IMG/VR virus record: IMGVR_UViG_3300027976_000063
Span: 1 to 46,379 of that record
From: a virus
Length of the DNA stretch: 46,379 nt
Strand: one strand, 5' to 3'
The position numbers were made by a program, and so were the translations under genes. Every line of letters begins with the position of its first letter. Within the stretch, counting starts at the first letter, position 1. The notes under the pieces are model-generated. The model was not told the DNA's origin. It saw nothing but the letters and a program-made list of their open reading frames with translations, and made no database searches. This document shows positions 45,336 to 46,379 of the stretch, piece by piece.

Positions 45336-46136
45336 ATGAGAGAACATGAAAAAAATATTATTAAAAAAAACTATAGTAAGTGTGGTCCGTTTATGGTGGC
45401 TAGTATGTTAAAAACACCTGTTAATGAAGTTTATGTATACGCTAATGATAATTTTATTGAATATAACCATAGAGTATATAACGAAAAAGTGTTAAGTTCT
45501 AAAATTAAAGATTATGGAAGTATTAGGGAACTATGTATTGATTTGGGTATTACAATCACTGGAGCATCATATAAAATAATTAAAAATTATATGAATTTAT
45601 ATAATTTAGATATATCACATTTTAATAATGGTATAACGAGGAAAAGGTTAAAAATACCAACAGAGGAAATTTTAGTTAGTGGTAGTACATACGGTACGTC
45701 AACACTAAAAAAAAGATTATATAAGGAAGGGATTAAAGAGAGAATATGTGAGTTGTGTGGTCAAAACGATGAATGGATGGGTAAAAAGATGTCTTTAATA
45801 TTAGACCATATAAACGGCATTAATACCGACAATAGAATTGAGAATCTTAGAATAGTTTGTCCCAACTGTGACACCACTTTAGATACTTTCTCAGGTAAAA
45901 ATAATAAAAGGTTAAAAAAAGAAAATTTTTGTAGTTGTGGTTGTAAAATAAACAATAAAAGTTTAAGGTGTGTTGGTTGTAGTGAAGTATCTAAACGAAA
46001 GGTTGTTAGACCAACATATAACCAACTACTTGAAGAGATAGAAACATTAGGTTATGTTGGTACAGGTAAAAAGTATGGTGTTAGTGATAACTCGATTAGA
46101 AAATGGAAAAAACATTACGAATATAAGGGGGTATAG
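45336..46136 (+). CDS. HNH endonuclease inserted in the tRNA array
   Basis: 266 residues. An N-terminal helix-turn-helix-like region (GPFMVASMLKTPVNEVYVYA) is followed by the HNH domain (about 138-180): CELCGQNDEW, ILDHINGINTDNRIENLRIVCPNC, with the catalytic His in LDHINGI and Cys pairs that bind zinc. A second Cys cluster (CSCGCK...RCVGCSE) lies near 200-220, and the C-terminus LGYVGTGKKYGVSDNSIRKWKK is a helix-turn-helix that probably reads the target site. Its stop codon lies 10 bases inside the tRNA-Val gene. It is likely a homing-type nuclease that uses the tRNA array as a niche. Confidence 0.88.
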   Translation: MREHEKNIIKKNYSKCGPFMVASMLKTPVNEVYVYANDNFIEYNHRVYNEKVLSSKIKDYGSIRELCIDLGITITGASYKIIKNYMNLYNLDISHFNNGITRKRLKIPTEEILVSGSTYGTSTLKKRLYKEGIKERICELCGQNDEWMGKKMSLILDHINGINTDNRIENLRIVCPNCDTTLDTFSGKNNKRLKKENFCSCGCKINNKSLRCVGCSEVSKRKVVRPTYNQLLEEIETLGYVGTGKKYGVSDNSIRKWKKHYEYKGV

Positions 46137-46200
46137 CTCAGTTGGTTTAGAGTGGTTGTCTTACAAACAATAGGCCGGGGGTTCGACTCCCTCTACCCTC
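46127..46200 (+). tRNA. tRNA-Val (anticodon UAC)
   Basis: Acceptor GGGGGTA with TACCCTC (one G-U), D stem GCTC/GAGT, anticodon stem GTTGT/ACAAT with loop CTTACAA, T stem GGGGG/CCCTC with loop TTCGACT. Its first 10 bases are also the last codons of the HNH gene. It reads GTA and probably other GTN codons. Confidence 0.87.
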
Positions 46201-46206
46201 ACAAAC

Positions 46207-46276
46207 GTCCTGTATATGTGGAGTTACGACCACTCAGGATTTTGAGTATGATGGTGGTTCGATTCCATCTGGGGAT
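46207..46276 (+). tRNA. Degenerate tRNA-like element
   Basis: The 3' half is a normal T arm (GGTGG/CCATC, loop TTCGATT) followed by TGGGGAT, which pairs only partly with GTCCTGT at the 5' end. A GTGG/CCAC D-type stem is present, but the anticodon arm does not form a 5-pair stem with a 7-base loop; the best pairing is ACTCA/TGAGT around a 6-base loop. It is either a decayed tRNA, a tRNA with an unusual fold, or a tRNA mimic. Confidence 0.4.
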
Positions 46277-46291
46277 ACAATAATTACACAT

Positions 46292-46374
46292 GGAGGTGTG
46301 GTGAAACTGGTATACACGTTGTTTTTAAGCGGCAATGTCCTTTGTGGCTTGTGGGTTCGACTCCCATCACCTCT
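46292..46374 (+). tRNA. tRNA-Leu (anticodon UAA)
   Basis: Acceptor GGAGGTG with CACCTCT, anticodon stem TTGTT/GGCAA with loop TTTAAGC, a long class II variable arm (TGTCCTTTGTGGCTT), T stem GTGGG/CCCAT with loop TTCGACT. It reads TTA and TTG, the commonest Leu codons in this DNA. The array may continue beyond the window. Confidence 0.85.
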
Positions 46375-46379
46375 ACTTT

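Noticed and set aside
1-46379. CRISPR array or insertion sequence
   Set aside because: No regularly spaced repeats, terminal inverted repeats or transposase genes were seen; the only long direct repeat is the 34-base pair around the methylase cassette.

Overview
The window looks like part of the genome of a large, lytic, T4-like tailed phage (myovirus type) that infects a member of the Bacteroidetes, probably a flavobacterium. The phage call rests on a T4 gp46/gp47-like recombination nuclease pair with a Dda-like helicase, several cell-wall hydrolases, GIY-YIG and HNH endonucleases of the homing type, dense runs of small overlapping genes (ATGA and TAATG junctions), and tRNA arrays. The host call rests on promoters of the Bacteroidetes pattern (TTG, about 19-20 bases, then TAnnTTTG, mostly TATATTTG), a Bacteroidetes-type histone H1-like protein, few clear Shine-Dalgarno sites, and visibly AT-rich DNA. 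The left and right ends of the window are arbitrary cuts.

Layout. 1-1,842: end of an unknown gene, then a D12-class adenine methylase paired with a PD-(D/E)XK-like protein. 1,900-12,080: a DruA/DUF4338-like protein, a small P-loop ATPase, gp47-like nuclease, Dda/RecD-like helicase, gp46-like ATPase, and a full-length sigma-70 factor. 12,085-12,234: a short transcription unit that looks like a small RNA. 12,233-22,760: lysis and putative structural genes (two amidases, spanin-like overlapping pair, GIY-YIG nuclease, glutaredoxin, DUF4314/DUF5661 protein, histone H1-like protein). 22,760-30,025: a broken small gene, an RNA-repair type HAD protein, a second adenine methylase bracketed by 34-base direct repeats, RNase HII, DnaJ and a zincin protease. 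30,045-30,397: a leader-peptide/attenuator cassette followed by tRNA-Glu and tRNA-Arg. 30,400-34,750: tail-tube-like protein, lipoproteins, YqeY-like protein, unknowns. 34,760-36,985: a roughly 500-base structured noncoding unit followed by a Ro60/TROVE protein. 37,000-44,600: lysozyme, nuclease, Mom-like DNA modification protein, capsid-derived small proteins, PPP-family phosphatase, M42 aminopeptidase. 44,613-46,379: a second leader-peptide/attenuator cassette followed by a tRNA array (Gln, CAU, Thr, Phe, Thr, Val, Leu and one degenerate tRNA-like element) interrupted by an HNH gene.

The strongest new signal is the pair of tRNA-array leaders. Each has the same strong promoter, a short open reading frame, an antiterminator segment and a perfect intrinsic terminator placed just before the tRNAs. 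The amino acids of the short peptides match the tRNAs behind them: ERREERE ahead of tRNA-Glu(UUC) and tRNA-Arg(UCU), and a 16-residue stretch made only of Leu, Phe, Thr, Gln, Val and Met ahead of tRNAs for Gln, CAU (Met or Ile), Thr (two), Phe, Val and Leu. This is the logic of amino-acid operon attenuation, but with tRNA genes as the regulated product: the phage would raise its own tRNA supply when ribosomes stall on exactly those codons.

Other systems worth attention are the Ro60 gene with its adjacent structured RNA; an apparent complete absence of GATC sites alongside two D12 adenine methylases, an endonuclease-like partner and a Mom-like modification protein; a recurring N-terminal peptide of the form I-(R/K)-K-I-(I/L)-(K/R)-E on a lysozyme, a nuclease and several unknown proteins that resembles a capsid-targeting leader; and a recurring TATTTAT(A/G) box close upstream of many start codons that may be the late promoter.
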